Source: Gliomastix tumulicola
Taxonomy: Eukaryota > Ascomycota > Sordariomycetes > Hypocreales > Bionectriaceae
Length of the DNA: 64,000 nt
Assembly: GCA_001599755.1 (NCBI GenBank)
Contig: BCHX01000008.1
Location: 1,054,001 to 1,118,000 of the forward strand
Reading direction: 5' to 3'
Positions 12,790-25,891 of this stretch are shown here, piece by piece; positions within the stretch are counted from its first letter, which is position 1, and each line of letters begins with the position of its first letter. Both the position numbers and the translations under genes were made by a program. Below the pieces are notes generated by a model. That model saw only the letters and a program-made list of their open reading frames with translations. It was not told the origin of the DNA and made no database searches.

Positions 12790-13617
12790 TCACCTGCTCT
12801 GGATAGCCTCCGCCACCATTTTCCTCCGCTTGTTCAGCTCGCTCTGCTCTGCGAGCACTTTCGCCGCCAGCGACGCTGCTAACGGGTTGTTGATCCCGCT
12901 GACCTTTGCGTCCCCATTCTTCTCACTCTTCTTCTTCTTTGCCTCGGGCTTGCCGTTCTCTTCCGGCACATCGTCGCCGTCGCCGCCGCCCTTGCGCTTC
13001 TTCTGCTTCTTCTTCTTCTCCGACTTGTCCTTCTTCAGCGTGTGCGTCAGCCCCTCGGCCCGTAGATCCTCGATGCGCTTCTCCAGCCTCTCGACCTCCT
13101 TCTCCGCCGTCGGCAGTATCACGACCACGTTCCCCTGCTCAAACGCCTCGCCGCACTCGGGACACGCCTTCTCCTGTATCTCCCGCATCGCTAGCTCCGC
13201 AAACACATGCCCGCAAGGCACGATGTACACCGCCTTGGTCGCGGGCCCCATCTCCTTCATCGATATCGGGCAGATCCATTTCTCCCCGTTGCGCGTGAAC
13301 TTGAGCCTGGCCACGTCCCGCAGCGACCGCACGCCCAGCGCCGCGAGCTGCTTTGCGTCCTCGTCCTCGTCGGTCTCTTCCTTGTCGTTGGCATTGGGCA
13401 TCAGCCCCTTGAGCACGGACTCGTAGCTGTACAGGCGGCCGCGCCAGTCGGAGACGACGGCATCGAGGTCGATGGGCTTGCCGTTGAGGGCGCAGTGCGT
13501 CCAGGCATGGGCGAGGGACTCGAGGGCCGTGGCCTTGAGCTCGGAGAGGGTGGGCGCGCGGGCGGCGTCCTTGACGAGTTCGCGGCGTTTGGGGATGGAG
13601 CCGCCGTCGTTGCCCAT
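12790..13617 (-). CDS. rtf2: Replication termination factor 2 (Rtf2)
   Basis: Nuclear protein of 275 aa in one exon. The start MGNDGGSIPKRRELVK is the signature N-terminus of the Rtf2 family, known in fission yeast to stabilise paused replication forks at barriers and linked to splicing. The C2HC2-like, RING-related motif is at about 115-165: CPISMKEMG, then CGHVFAE and CPECGEAF. The lysine-rich KKDKSEKKKKQKKRKGG stretch (about 200-245) is probably a nuclear localisation signal. Length is somewhat short but normal for filamentous fungi. It is transcribed toward the Zn2Cys6 gene with about 155 bp between stops. Confidence 0.93.
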   Translation of the reverse strand: MGNDGGSIPKRRELVKDAARAPTLSELKATALESLAHAWTHCALNGKPIDLDAVVSDWRGRLYSYESVLKGLMPNANDKEETDEDEDAKQLAALGVRSLRDVARLKFTRNGEKWICPISMKEMGPATKAVYIVPCGHVFAELAMREIQEKACPECGEAFEQGNVVVILPTAEKEVERLEKRIEDLRAEGLTHTLKKDKSEKKKKQKKRKGGGDGDDVPEENGKPEAKKKKSEKNGDAKVSGINNPLAASLAAKVLAEQSELNKRRKMVAEAIQSR

Positions 13618-14832
13618 TGTGAGTTTGGCTTTGGTTTTTTTTTCTGCTTTTTCCTCTTTTTTCGATCGTCTTCTGTGGTGTTCGGGGGGCGCGCGTGGTA
13701 AAAGGTCTGTCTGTCGCGTGACTGTGCCTCCGGGCCGTGGGGGGAGTTTGGATGGAAGACGGGAGACCGGATGGCAGGCGGGGAGAAGATCGAGTGCTGT
13801 GATTGACGGACTAAGAGAGGCGAGGCTGAAGAGGCGGCGTGGCGAAGCAGAGCGTGATCAAATACGAATGGATCGGAAGCTGGAAGATGGCAGATATGGC
13901 TTCGTTCTTTGTGGTTGGTTTCCGAGAAGTCAAGCCTTCTAGTGGCGATGAAGCGTTATGCCGGAGTTATGCGCCAACAAGTGCTGATTTCTTGAGGTAC
14001 TGGTACCGACGAAGCTTGGGTGACAGTAAAAAGGGTGACAAGATACGACGAGGCACTTGTCATCCATGGACCGACAGGAAGGCAAGAATATTCGCGAAGC
14101 AGGACTCACGTACACTGTCGCCACCGAATGTTGGAGCCTACCGAAAGAGAGATCAATTGATGCCATACAGCCACACTTCTTTCGTACATTTGATAACTAA
14201 AAATCTCCATGTGGTCGCACCTCTCGCTTCGAAGTACCAGTCGATGGACAGGGCGATGTGTCCGCCAGCTGGGCAGCCTCGGCCAATCACAGCTCGCCCA
14301 CTGGGTCCCTGTGCCAGTGTGACCAACGCTGCGCCCCACTGTTTCGACCTGCTGCAGCAGTGGCCCACCGACCAGCTCTCCAAAAGTTTAGCAGCAAAAG
14401 AACCTCACGCAACGTCCCCAGCATTGCCAGCTCCATCCCGGCCTCGTCTCGCCTCGTCTCTGCATCACCTCACCTGCAGCTCAAGCCCATGCGTCCGTGA
14501 TCTTCTGCTCCTCGCCTCCAGCAGAGGAGCGTCGTGGCGTCGGGTGCTACTATTCTTTTTCTCCTTTTGCTCTCTGTACCATTACTGGGCGCCCTGACAG
14601 CACAGGGGCGTGTCGACGACGAGCATCATCTTCCCCCCCCTCATCATCAATCGCCAACAAACATCACCATTTGCGCGCGCATCGAACGACCCTGCGACTC
14701 GAATCGACGCTGCGATCGAATTCTTACGCTCGAATAGAATTTTCCCGACCGATATAATCAACCTTCTCCCCTCCCTGCGAGTCCGTGGTGCATGCTGCTG
14801 TGGTTGATGGCCACAGCGGCCCGTTGGCGACA
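13618..14832. other. Divergent promoter region of rtf2 and TOR
   Basis: About 1.2 kb between two divergently transcribed housekeeping genes. Pyrimidine-rich stretches at 14500-14600 and 14620-14660 probably belong to the TOR leader. No other gene was recognised. Confidence 0.6.
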
Positions 14833-17800
14833 ATGGCGCACCAACAGTCACAGGTCGCCCTCGAGCGGCTGGACAATGTAATGCGCGGCCTGCGCTCCAA
14901 GTGAGTCGATCTCCCTCCGACGTGTTGACTGCCGTCGCGTCTGCTGATGTCTGGATTAGGGGAAGCGAAGATGTCCGCCTCCGAGCTGCCGCCCAACTCA
15001 GAGAGCTTGTCGCTGTCTGCCATCGAGGTGCGTCCTGCCATCCCTAACCCCCCTTTTAGATTCTCAACTGACGACAGCCCCTAGACCTGAGCCCCGAAAC
15101 GTTCACCGCCTTCTACAACAACGTCAACAACAAGATCACGAACCTCATCGCCCACGGAAATGACTCCTACGACCGACTCGGCGGCATCTATGCGGTGGAC
15201 GCCCTCGTCGACTTCGAAGGCGTCGACCAGGCGCTCAAATACAGCCGCTTCACGCAGAACCTCAAGACGGTGCTGCGGGGCAAGGACATCAACCCGATGC
15301 AGCCGGCCGCCATCGCGCTGGGCAAGCTGTGCCGGCCCGGCGGCGCCATGATCTCGGAGCTGGTCGACTCCGAGGTCAACACGGCGCTCGAGTGGCTGCA
15401 GAACGACCGGGTCGAGGAGCGGCGGTACAGCGCCGTGCTCGTCCTGCGCGAGCTCGCCCGCTCCGCGCCGACGCTCATGTACCAGTACATCCCGACCGTC
15501 TTCGACTGGATCTGGGTCGCCCTGCGCGACACGCGCCAGCTCATCCGCGTCACGTCTGCCGAGACGGTTAGCGCCTGTTTCAAGATCATACGCGAGAGGG
15601 ACCAGGAGATGAAGCAGCTGTGGATGAGCAAGATCTGGAACGAGGTCAAGCAGGGGCTCAAGATCGCCTCCGTCGAGTCCGTCCACGCCTCGCTGCTCGT
15701 GCTCAAGGAGCTGCTCGAGCAGGGCGGCATGTTCATGCAGGAGCACTACTCGCACTCGTGCGAGATCGTGTACAAGCACAAGGACAACCGCGACGCGACT
15801 ATTCGCAAGACCGTCTTTATCCTCATCCCGGACCTGGCGAGCTACGCCCCGTCGGATTTCGCCCAGAACTGGCTGCACAAGTTCATGGTGCATCTCTCGA
15901 GTATGCTGAAGAAGGACAAGGAGCGGAATGACGCTTTCCTTGCCATCGGCAATGTCGCCAACTCTGTCAAGAGCTCCATCGAACCGTATCTGCAGGGCGT
16001 CATCATCTACGTGAGGGAGGGCCTGAGTGTACAGTCTCGGAAGCGTGGGACCGTGGACCCGGTGTTCGACTGCATCAGTCGGCTTGCTGTGGCTGTTGGC
16101 CAGACGTTGAGCAAGTATATGGAAGCACTGCTGGACCCGATCTTTGCCTGCGACCTGACGCCAAAGCTCACGCAAGCCCTCGTCGACATGGCCTTCTATA
16201 TTTCGCCTGTCAAGCCCACCATCCAGGAGCGACTGCTCGACATGCTTAGCGTCGTTCTCTGTGGAGAGCCTTTCAAGCCATTGGGAGCGCCTCAGCCGAA
16301 CACGCTGAGCTCTGTTCCCATCATCCCCAAGGACCCCAAGGATCCCCAGGCGTACGACCAGCGCAAGTCCGAGGTCAAGCTTGCTCTGAGGACCCTTGGC
16401 AGCTTCGACTTTACGGGCCATGTCCTGAACGAGTTTGTCCGCGACGTCGCCATCAAGTACGTCGAGGACGAGGACCCCGAGATCCGCGAGGCCGCCGCCC
16501 TTACTTGCTGCCAGTTGTACGTCCGGGATCCTATCGTGAACCAGACCAGCTACCACGCCCTGCAGGTTGTAGGCGATGTCATCGAGAAGCTACTCACCGT
16601 CGGCGTTTCCGACCCGGAGCCTAACATTCGCCGGGTCGTTTTGGCCGCGCTGGATGAGCGCTTCGACCGCCACCTTGCCAAGGCTGAGAACATCCGGGTT
16701 CTGTTCTTTGCGCTCAACGATGAGGTCTTCTCTATCAGGGAAGTTGCAATCTCGATCATTGGCCGCCTTGCACAGTATAATCCCGCCTACGTCATCCCTT
16801 CGCTGCGAAAGACGTTGATCCAGATGCTCACCGAGCTCGAGTTCTCGGATGTCGCGCGGAACAAGGAAGAGAGCGCCAAGCTGCTGAGCCTGCTCGTCCA
16901 GAACGCGCAGGTCCTCATCAAGCCATATGTCGACCCCATGATCTCGGTGCTTCTTCCCAAGGCGCGAGATCCGAGCCCCTCCGTCGCTGCCACCATTCTT
17001 AAGGCCATTGGTGAGCTTGCGACGGTCGGAGGCGAGGACATGCTTCCCTACAAGGACCAGCTGATGCCCATTATCATCGATGCCCTCCAGGATCAGGGCT
17101 CCAATGCCAAACGAGAGGCCGCCCTCCACTCTCTGGGCCAGCTTGCTAGCAACTCCGGCTACGTGATTGAGCCGTACCTCGACTACCCACAGCTCCTAGA
17201 GCTTCTCCAGAACATTATTCGCACCGAGAGCCACGTCGTCCGCCTGCGGCAAGAGACGATCAAGCTCATGGGTATCCTCGGTGCTCTGGACCCTTACAAG
17301 CACCAGCAGGTCGAGGAGCGCGCCCCCGAGACCAAGCGACGCGCCGAGACGAACCAGATGACCGATATCTCTCTTATGATGACGGGATTGACGCCATCCA
17401 ACAAGGAATATTACCCCACCGTGGCGATAAATGCGCTGCTTAATATTCTGAAGGATCATTCTCTCGTCCAGCATCATGGTGCCGTCGTCGAAGGTATCAT
17501 GAGCATCTTCCGCACTCTCGGCCTCGAGTGCGTGCCGTTCCTGGAGCGGATCGTGCCTGCGTTCCTGATGGTGATAAAGTCAGCATCGTCGACGCGGCTC
17601 GAGTCGTACTTCAACCAGCTGGCTATCCTCGTCAATATCGTGCGGCAGCATATTAGGAATTATCTGCCCGACATTGTTGAGGCTATGCACCAGTACTGGA
17701 ACCAGTCGACCACGCTGCAGTACACCATTCTGAACCTGGTTGAAGCCGTCTCAAGATCACTCGAGGGCGAGTTCAAGATTCACCTCGCTGGGCTTCTGCC

Positions 17801-20800
17801 CCTCATGCTCGGAGTCTTCGAGAAGGACACCTCGCCGCGACGAGGCCCCTCGGAGAAGGTCCTCCATTCCTTCCTCGTCTTTGGTGCCAGCGCTGAGGAG
17901 TACATGCACCTCATCATCCCGGTGATTGTGCGCACATTCGAGAAGCAGACCCAGCCGGCGTTCCTCCGCAAGTCTGCCATCGAGACAATCGGCAAGATTT
18001 CCCGACAGGTCAACCTCAACGACTACGCCTCCAAGATCATCCACCCTCTGACGAGGATCCTCGACGGCGGCGATCCCACCCTTAGGACCCCAGCCCTGGA
18101 CACGTTGTGTGCGCTGATCCAACAGCTCGGCAAAGACTACTTGCATTTCATGGGTACCGTCAACAAGGTGCTGAGCCACAACCAGATCCAGCACCAGAAC
18201 TACGACCTCCTCGTCAGCAAGCTGCAGAAGGGTGAGGTGCTGCCCCAAGACCTCAACTCCGAGGTTCGGCCATACGACCTCCCCGAGGAGCCGACGCACG
18301 CCGATCAAGGCAGCCGGAAGCTCGAGATGAACGCAATCCATCTCAAGACGGCCTGGGACACGAGAGGAAAATCGACTAAGGAAGATTGGCAGGAGTGGTT
18401 GAAGCGGTTCAGCACGACGCTGCTGACCGAGTCACCCAACCACGCCCTCCGTGCTTGTGCCAGCCTTGCTGTAACGTTCGCGCCGCTCGGCCGGGAGCTT
18501 TTCAACTCGGCCTTCGTGTCGTGCTGGAGCGAACTCTATGAACAGTTCCAGGAAGAGCTGATCCAGAACATCGAGAGCGCCATCAAGTCGGAGAATGTGC
18601 CACCCGATCTGCTTGGACTTTTGCTCAATCTCGCGGAGTTTATGGAACACGACGACAAGGCATTACCCATCGACATCCGTGTCCTTGGTCGCGAGGCCGC
18701 TCGCTGCCACGCCTACGCCAAGGCGCTTCACTACAAGGAGCTGGAGTTCCTCCAGGACCAGAGCAGCGGTGCCGTGGAGGCTCTGATTGTCATCAATAAC
18801 CAGCTGCAGCAGTCGGATGCCGCCATTGGTATCCTGCGGAAGGCCCAGCTGTACAAGGATGGGATCCAGCTGCGCGAGACCTGGTTCGAGCGACTGGAGC
18901 GGTGGGAGGAGGCCTTGGCCATCTACAATAAGCGCGAGGCCGAGATCCCCGACGACCAGCCGACGCCCGTGGAGATCGTCATGGGCAAGATGAGGTGTCT
19001 GCACGCCCTTGGAGAGTGGGACGCCCTCGCCGACCTCACCGGCACGACTTGGGCCAACTCCGCCCCGGAGGTCCAGCGGAAGATAGCACCTCTCGCGACC
19101 GCCGCCGCCTGGGGCCTCGGGAAATGGGACTCCATGGATAACTACCTGTCGTCACTCAAGAGGCACTCGCCAGACCGGGCCTTCTTTGGAGCCATATTGT
19201 GCCTCCATCGAAACCAGTTCCGCGAAGCCCTCGCCTGCGTCGAGGCGGCCCGCGAGGCCCTCGACACGGAGCTCAGCGCGCTGGTCAGCGAGTCGTACAA
19301 CCGCGCGTACCAGGTCGTCGTGCGTGTGCAGATGTTGGCCGAGCTCGAGGAGCTGATCGTGTACAAGCAGTGCGACGAGAAGAAGCAGGCCACGATGCGG
19401 AAGACGTGGGAGACGCGTCTGAAGGGATGCCAGCGCAACGCCGATGTCTGGCAGAGGATGCTGCGCCTGCGCGCCCTTGTCATTGCTCCCAAGGAGAACA
19501 TGCACATGTGGATCAAGTACGCCAACCTCTGCCGCAAGTCCGGCCGCATCGGTCTCGCCGAGAAGTCCCTGAAGCAGCTCATCGGCACCGACAAGAGCCT
19601 CGAGTCTGTCATCCCGTACTGGGACGAGGAATACCCGCACCAGGGCGGCCTCAACGGCACTGTCGTCAACGGCGCACCGCGATCGCCTGTCCAGCCCCAG
19701 ATCGCCTACGCCGTGCTCAAGTACCAGTGGGATATCTCGCAGCAGGGCGGCACGGCGGTGTCTAACAATGCGGAGAAGACCCTGCACTGCCTGACCAAGT
19801 TCACCAATGACAATGCCCACCGGCTGGACATGGCTAGGGCGCACTTGGCTGCGCAGACGGGCAGCGAGATGGGCCTGGGTGGCGACTACGGCTTCCAGAA
19901 CTACACGGACCCGTCCATCATGAGCCCCCAGACGCAGAAGAGCTTGCACGACCAGACGGTTCTCCTGGCCAAGTGCTACCTGCGCCAGGGTGAGTGGCTT
20001 GTCGCGCTCAACAGCAGCTGGCAGGACACGCACCTCCAGGAGGTCCTCAACTCGTACGCACACGCGACCAGGTACAACCCGCGGTGGTACAAGGCATGGC
20101 ACGCCTGGGCGCTCGCCAACTTTGAGATTGTCCAGAACATGGGCACGCGCACCGAGGGGCAGATGACCCGTCAAGAGCAGGCCGCCGTCATTGAGCATGT
20201 GGTGCCGGCTGTTAAGGGCTTCTTCAAGTCAATTGCCCTGTCTTCCGGGAGCTCCCTGCAAGACACTCTCCGCCTGCTGACTCTGTGGTTCAACCATGGT
20301 GCCACCTCCGAGGTGACATCTGCCGTGGTTGAAGGCGTCTCGGACGTCAGCGTCGACACGTGGCTTGAGGTGATTCCGCAGCTCATTGCTAGGATCAACC
20401 AGCCTAACCGACGGGTGCAGCAGTCTGTGCACAACCTGCTTGCCGACGTCGGTCGCGCGCATCCCCAGGCGCTCGTCTACCCGCTGACGGTGGCGATGAA
20501 GTCGTGGAAGGGCAGTCGTCGGTCTCGCTCCGCGGCGCAGATTATGGACAGCATGCGGCAGCACAGCGCCAGTCTTGTGGCGCAGGCCGACACCGTCAGC
20601 CACGAACTCATCCGGGTGGCAGTGCTCTGGCACGAACTTTGGCACGAGGCGCTTGAGGAGGCATCTCGGCTTTACTTCGGCGACCAGAACATCGAGGGCA
20701 TGTTTGGTGTCCTAGAGCCCCTACACAACGTGCTTGAGCGCGGCCCCGAGACGCTGCGCGAGATATCTTTTGCGCAGGCCTTTGGCCGCGACCTCAAGGA

Positions 20801-22357
20801 AGCCCTGGAGTGGTGCCACCAGTACGAGCAGAGCGGCGATATCAACGACCTCAACCAGGCATGGGATTTGTACTACCAGGTCTTCCGCAGGATCTCGCGG
20901 CAGCTGCCGCAGGTCACGACGCTCGAGCTCACGTACTGCTCGCCGAATCTGCTCAATGCTAAGGATCTTGATCTTGCAGTTCCCGGCACGTACCGCAGTG
21001 GCAAGCCCATCGTCAGGATCAACTCGTTCGAGACGACCTTCACCGTCATCAACTCGAAGCAGCGACCGCGCAAGCTCACCGTCAACGGCAGCGACGGCGT
21101 CGGCTACGCGTTCCTGCTCAAGGGCCACGAGGACATCCGGCAGGACGAGCGTGTCATGCAGCTCTTCGGGCTGTGCAACACGCTGCTGTCCAACGACTCG
21201 GAGTGCTTCAAGCGGCATCTCAACATCCAGCGCTACCCGGCCATCCCGCTCTCGCAGAACTCGGGTCTGCTCGGCTGGGTGCCCAACAGCGACACGCTGC
21301 ACGTGCTCATCCGCGAGTACCGTGAGAGCCGGAAGATACTCCTTAATATAGAGCACCGGATCATGCTGCAGATGGCTCCAGACTACGATAATCTCACCTT
21401 GATGCAGAAAGTCGAGGTATTTGGATATGCTCTGGATAACACCACGGGGCAGGATCTATACCGCGTACTGTGGCTCAAGTCCAGGTCGTCGGAAGCCTGG
21501 CTCGAGCGCCGCACCAACTACACGCGCTCGCTCGGCGTCATGTCCATGGTCGGGTACATTCTCGGCCTGGGCGATCGCCACCCGTCGAATCTGATGCTCG
21601 ACCGCGTCACGGGCAAGATCATCCACATCGACTTTGGCGACTGCTTCGAGGTGGCGACGAAGCGCGAGAAGTACCCGGAGAGGGTGCCGTTCCGGCTCAC
21701 GAGGATGCTGACGTATGCCATGGAGGTTAGTAACATCGAGGGCAGCTTCCGCATCACGTGTGAGAATGTCATGCGGGTGCTGCGGGACAACAAGGAGAGC
21801 GTCATGGCGGTCTTGGAAGCGGTAAGTGGTGTTTTCTCTCTCTCTCTCTCTCAAGGTTAAGACGATTTGGCATGTGTGTGCTAATATATGTGCCTTAGTT
21901 TATTCACGATCCTCTCCTGACCTGGCGTCTCACCAACGCGGCATCGCCCGCCGGCCCCAACTTCCAGACCGAACGCGAGTCTGTCCTGGCTCCCAACGGT
22001 GGACGCCCTAGACGCCACTCCATCCTTGAAGCCGACGTGGCGCCCTCGGAGCTCATGGCGGCCACGAATGGCGACCCGCCGATCCCGAGCGGCCGTCCGC
22101 GCGCGCGGACCAATAGCACGGCCGGCGTCGTCGGGCCGGACGGGCAGCTTCTCAACGGTGGAGGCCCGCAGGAGCAGGAGAGCCAGAACGAGCGGGCGGT
22201 GGAGGTGCTGGCGCGCGTGCAGCTGAAGCTCACGGGGCGTGACTTCAAGGAGAATGAGGAGCTGGACGTGCTGAGCCAGGTGAACAAGCTCATCATCGAG
22301 GCGACCAAGCTCGAGAATCTCTGTCAGCATTATATCGGATGGTGCAGTTTCTGGTAA
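14833..22357 (+). CDS. tor: Serine/threonine kinase TOR
   Basis: Target-of-rapamycin PIK-related kinase, 2443 aa, catalytic core of TORC1/TORC2 controlling growth in response to nutrients. Exons: 14833-14900, 14960-15027, 15085-21821 and 21899-22357; all joins keep frame. The N-terminal half is HEAT repeats. FAT begins about residue 1240 (REAARCHAYAKALHYKELEF). The FRB domain near 1890-1990 contains EEASRLYFG, with the serine whose substitution gives rapamycin resistance in other species. The kinase domain has GHEDIRQDERVMQLF, catalytic GDRHPSNLM (about 2206) and IHIDFGDCF (about 2226). A variable insert follows, and the FATC ends in the invariant GWCSFW. Length matches fungal TORs. Only one copy lies in this window. 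Confidence 0.98.
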
Positions 22358-22930
22358 AGGTCGGCCGTGGGATGGAACACCTGTGGAAGGGACACTGGGA
22401 GACGTTGGGGAGATTGTTGAAAGGGGGACGAATTGGGCGTGATGGAACTTCTTTCTTTCTTTTTCTTACTCTTTGATTTTTCTTCGTCTTCTTCTTTCTT
22501 CTCACGGATGAGCTCACTACGTTACAACTGCATGCTCGTCCGGCTGGGCTAGCATGGATAAGAGAGCACTGATTTTAGCTGGAAAGGGTTTACTTGCTGC
22601 TTGCTTCCTGTTGGCGAGCACGCGTCTCATGGCATTGGAATGTATGAGTAATGGGATAAATGGCATAGATTCGGCATGGCATTGTTGTACCAGTGAGATC
22701 GTCGTTGTGTCCCGTGACTTTGCATGTAGTAATAGGGCGTGACTGACTCACGAATGTCGTCTTGATGCCGGCCGATTTCCGGCGGAGCTGCTCGGCTATG
22801 CCCCGAGCTCCGAACGGCCGTTATATAAGGGCGACTGACTCATTGTGTATCTATCTCACTTTACAACACACGAATTTGGCACCACCTCAGCATCAGCCTC
22901 GTTTCCCATCTCATCATTCCAACGTCAAAC
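22358..22930. other. TOR 3' region and GNAT promoter
   Basis: No gene. A strongly pyrimidine-rich tract at about 22449-22501 lies in the probable 3' UTR of TOR. The last 110 bp hold the TATA-containing promoter of the acetyltransferase gene. Confidence 0.6.
22822..22828 (+). promoter_or_regulatory. TATA box of GNAT gene
   Basis: TATATAA lies about 103 bp before the ATG at 22931, a spacing suitable for a core promoter. Confidence 0.6.
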
Positions 22931-23742
22931 ATGCCCCAACCAATCGGTCCCTTGGTCTCCCAGCAAGGCCCAGCAGCCCGTCCCCCCGGCTCAATCCTCT
23001 ACGGCCAACACATCACCCTCACCCCCCTTCAGCCCTCCCACGCCCCCTCCAGCTTCCCCCACCTCGCCGGGCCCGAAAACGTCGACCGCTGGACATACAT
23101 GCTCTCGGGGCCCTACCCGACCCTCCCCGAGTGGCAGTCCGCCATCACCTCCTGGAGCGGTGTCGAGAAGGACCCGCTGTTCTACGCCGCGCTGCTGAAG
23201 AATCCCGGCAGTGGCGAGGAGGAAGAGGCCGTCGGTCTGCTGTCGTACATGAACGTTGTTCCCGACCACAGACGCGTCGAGATTGGGAGTATCAATCTCG
23301 GAGCTGTGCTGCAGCGGACGCGGGCGTCGACGGAGGCGTTTTATCTGTTCATCAAGCACGCTTTTGAGGAGCTGGGGTATCTGCGGGTGGAGTGGAAGGC
23401 GAATCATCTGAATGCGCCGAGTCTTGCTGCCGCGGAGAGACTGGGCTTTGTGTTTGAGGGGATCTTCCGGTGAGTGTTAATCGTGTGTGTGTGTGTGTGT
23501 GTGAGAGAGAGGTGGGAGAATTGGGTGTATTGTGTTGTTGCTGACAGACAGGATTAAACAGGAGACATATGATCCTCAAGGGGCGGAGCCGGGATACGGC
23601 GTGGTATAGCATCACGGAGGAGGAGTGGCCACGGGTGAAGAGGGCGGTGGAGGTCTGGCTGCGGGATGAGAACTTTGACGGGGAGGGGAGGCAGATTAAG
23701 GGGCTGAAGGAGGTGAGGGAGAGCCTGGAGGGTGGTTCATAG
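22931..23742 (+). CDS. GNAT family N-acetyltransferase
   Basis: Acetyl-CoA-dependent acetyltransferase of 239 aa, RimJ/RimL-like fold. Exons 22931-23469 and 23562-23742. The intron has a GTGAGT donor and a GT-rich tract. Of several nearby AG acceptors, only the one ending at 23561 continues frame into RHMILKGRSRDTAWYSITEEEWPRVK, the conserved end of the domain. Motif A/B features are EIGSINLGAVLQRTRASTEAFYLFIKHAFEELGYLRVEWKANHLNAPSLAAAERLGFVFEGIFR, the usual RimL-type helix and strand. The substrate is unknown; fungal relatives are annotated only as acetyltransferases. Confidence 0.92.
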
Positions 23743-23867
23743 AGTGAGTTTATACGGACAAGGCATGGGACGACGGGTCATTGAACACATGTACATACAC
23801 GGTCGGTTAATAGTTCTTCAATTCATTTTTTTTTCTAAGAGCAGAGTAACCTCCCGTTCCTCTCTGC

Positions 23868-24882
23868 TTACTTGCTCCACGAGAAGTTGACGCGGATGGG
23901 GTTGTGGTCGGACAGGATGTTGCCGTCGGGCTGGACGAAGAAGGCCGACTCGTAGGTCCAGTCCACCGCCTTGAGAGTCACGCCACCACCGGAACGGTAC
24001 CTAACACGCCATTAGCCAGCATTCCCATCTCTCTTTAAGAGAGGAATGAGAAGAGTTCACTCACAAGACCTTGTCGACGGTCTCACAGCTGTTGGACGCA
24101 GCAGGCACACTGCAGGGGTCAGCCGGCGCACCGGCCACGGGATAGACACCGCCCTTGACGAGATCGACCCAAGGGTCGGTGAAGCCGGCCTCGACGAGGA
24201 GGTTGATGCTGCGGGCGGCGTTGGTGTAGCGGTCGTTGGTGTCGCCGCCGATGATGACGGCCCGGTCGTTGTTCTGGATATACGACAGGATCTGCTGGAT
24301 GCCGGCACGACGGGCGTCGCTGTCACCGGTCTGGGATCTGCCATTCACCCCAACCATCAGCCTCGTTCATTCTTCTCATTCTCCCTTTCTCAGTAAAACT
24401 CACCCGGCGTCCGCATGGAGGTTAATCAAGTCCACCTCGACCCCAGACGCAATCTGCAGCCGCATATACGAGAACCCCTTGGGCGTCAGGCAATCCCCCG
24501 AGTTGAGGTTGCACTTGCTCCATTTCACCTGCTTGAACGAGTCCGCCGCCCAGGGATAGTTGGCGACGGTGTTGAGCCCGCTGCCAAAGGGCACGCCGCC
24601 CGTCGTGGGCGTGCGGTGGGCATGCGTGTCCGTGGCGTAGATGTACGCGTGGTAGTTGAAGTCCTCCTGCAGGTGGGCGACGTCGAAGTTGCCCTCGGCC
24701 AGCTTGGCGCCGATGGTGTTGGCGTTGGTGCCCTTGTCGCCGGGGACGTTGTTGTCGTTGAAGAGCGGCGGGAGGCCGGCGACGTTGTAGGTCAGGAAGG
24801 TGAAGGTGCCCGAGGTCTGGGCCGTCACGGGGCGGAGGAGGAGAGCCGCCGCGAGGGGAAGGAGGGTGAGAAGGGAGGGCAT
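23868..24882 (-). CDS. Secreted EEP-family phosphoesterase
   Basis: Endonuclease/exonuclease/phosphatase-fold hydrolase of 294 aa. Exons (reverse strand): 24882-24404, 24337-24065 and 24000-23868, all with GTGAGT donors and in-frame joins. A signal peptide (MPSLLTLLPLAAALLLRPVTA) is evident. Metal and catalytic motifs in order: FLTYNVAG, LQEDF, LINLHADAG, GGDTND and SDHNPIRVNF. This arrangement resembles secreted sphingomyelinase C or inositol-phosphate phosphatase-like EEP proteins rather than DNases, so the likely substrate is a phospholipid head group or phosphodiester. It is divergent from a secreted acid phosphatase gene. Confidence 0.88.
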
Positions 24883-24969
24883 GGTGATAATGAGTGGTGT
24901 AGTCTGTCTGTGAGGGATGGTGGTGGTTCACGTCTGTGCTGTTAATCCTGTTGCTGCTGTGAAGCTGGG

Positions 24970-24976
24970 CTTTATA
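24970..24976 (-). promoter_or_regulatory. TATA box of EEP gene
   Basis: On the reverse strand TATAAAG lies about 88 bp before the start codon at 24882. Confidence 0.6.
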
Positions 24977-25891
24977 CTCGTCTCTTACTATAGCTGACGT
25001 CTCGTATACCACCACTTCTCCTCCCCCAACCCTCGTCGTCATCGTCCACGGCGGAATCTTCCGTCCGTCACATGCAGGCCGCTGCACCTTCCCCTACCGA
25101 TCACCAGCCACCCGCAGCCAATCCATCCGCAACGAGGGCACGGCAGACTGATCAAATACCGGCAGGTCGCTGCACAACACGCGTGGCAGGGGGGGAGAGC
25201 GAACGGTGAGTATTACTTATTCACCCGTAGGGTTGCAGTGCAGTGCACGGGCGAATATACGTCTTCGGCATGGCGGTGCGGGGAGCTCCATGGCATTCGG
25301 GGAGGACCGCCCGGATTCGGATGGCTTCCGGGGCTAGACCGACTGGAGGAAGCTCATCGTTTGCCCGGTCGTCGTTTTTGTTTCTACGGGTCTTCTCACC
25401 GTGAGATGGAAGGATGAGATGAACCGATGTGTGGCAGATGCGGTGGGGGGTGGGAGGCGTGGGAGCAGGCGAGGAAGCAAGGGAGAACGATCTGTCGATG
25501 TTCTGTGCATCGAAATGCCGCACAGAAACCCGTTTGGTCCTTGCATATAGCCCCCTGTTTTCCTGCTATAGGAGTGGGCTCAGTGGAGGCCAGCAGAGAA
25601 GCCGGATCTTGGCCCATGATAAACCGGTAAATAACACAGCCAATCACTTCCACTATTGCCTGCCCGTGGGCTGTAGAGTTGAATGCAAACCCGTGGACCT
25701 CATCAAGTTCCAGGCGTTCGGGCCGGGTCCTCTTATCTGTCAAAAAAGCAAGGCGAGCCGAGAGACCGAGAAGCTATAAGGTGCTGCCCGACCCTCTCTG
25801 TGCCTTGCGGGGGGAGGAGATTCTGCTAGCGCCTTGCATCGATTAGCTCGTGTTCCTGCCGTTGACCAGTGAGCTGTCACGGAGAGCCTGA

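Noticed and set aside
15081..16556. Antisense open frame (491 codons) opposite TOR
   Set aside because: Mirror of codon bias in the TOR exon; the sense frame is unambiguous.
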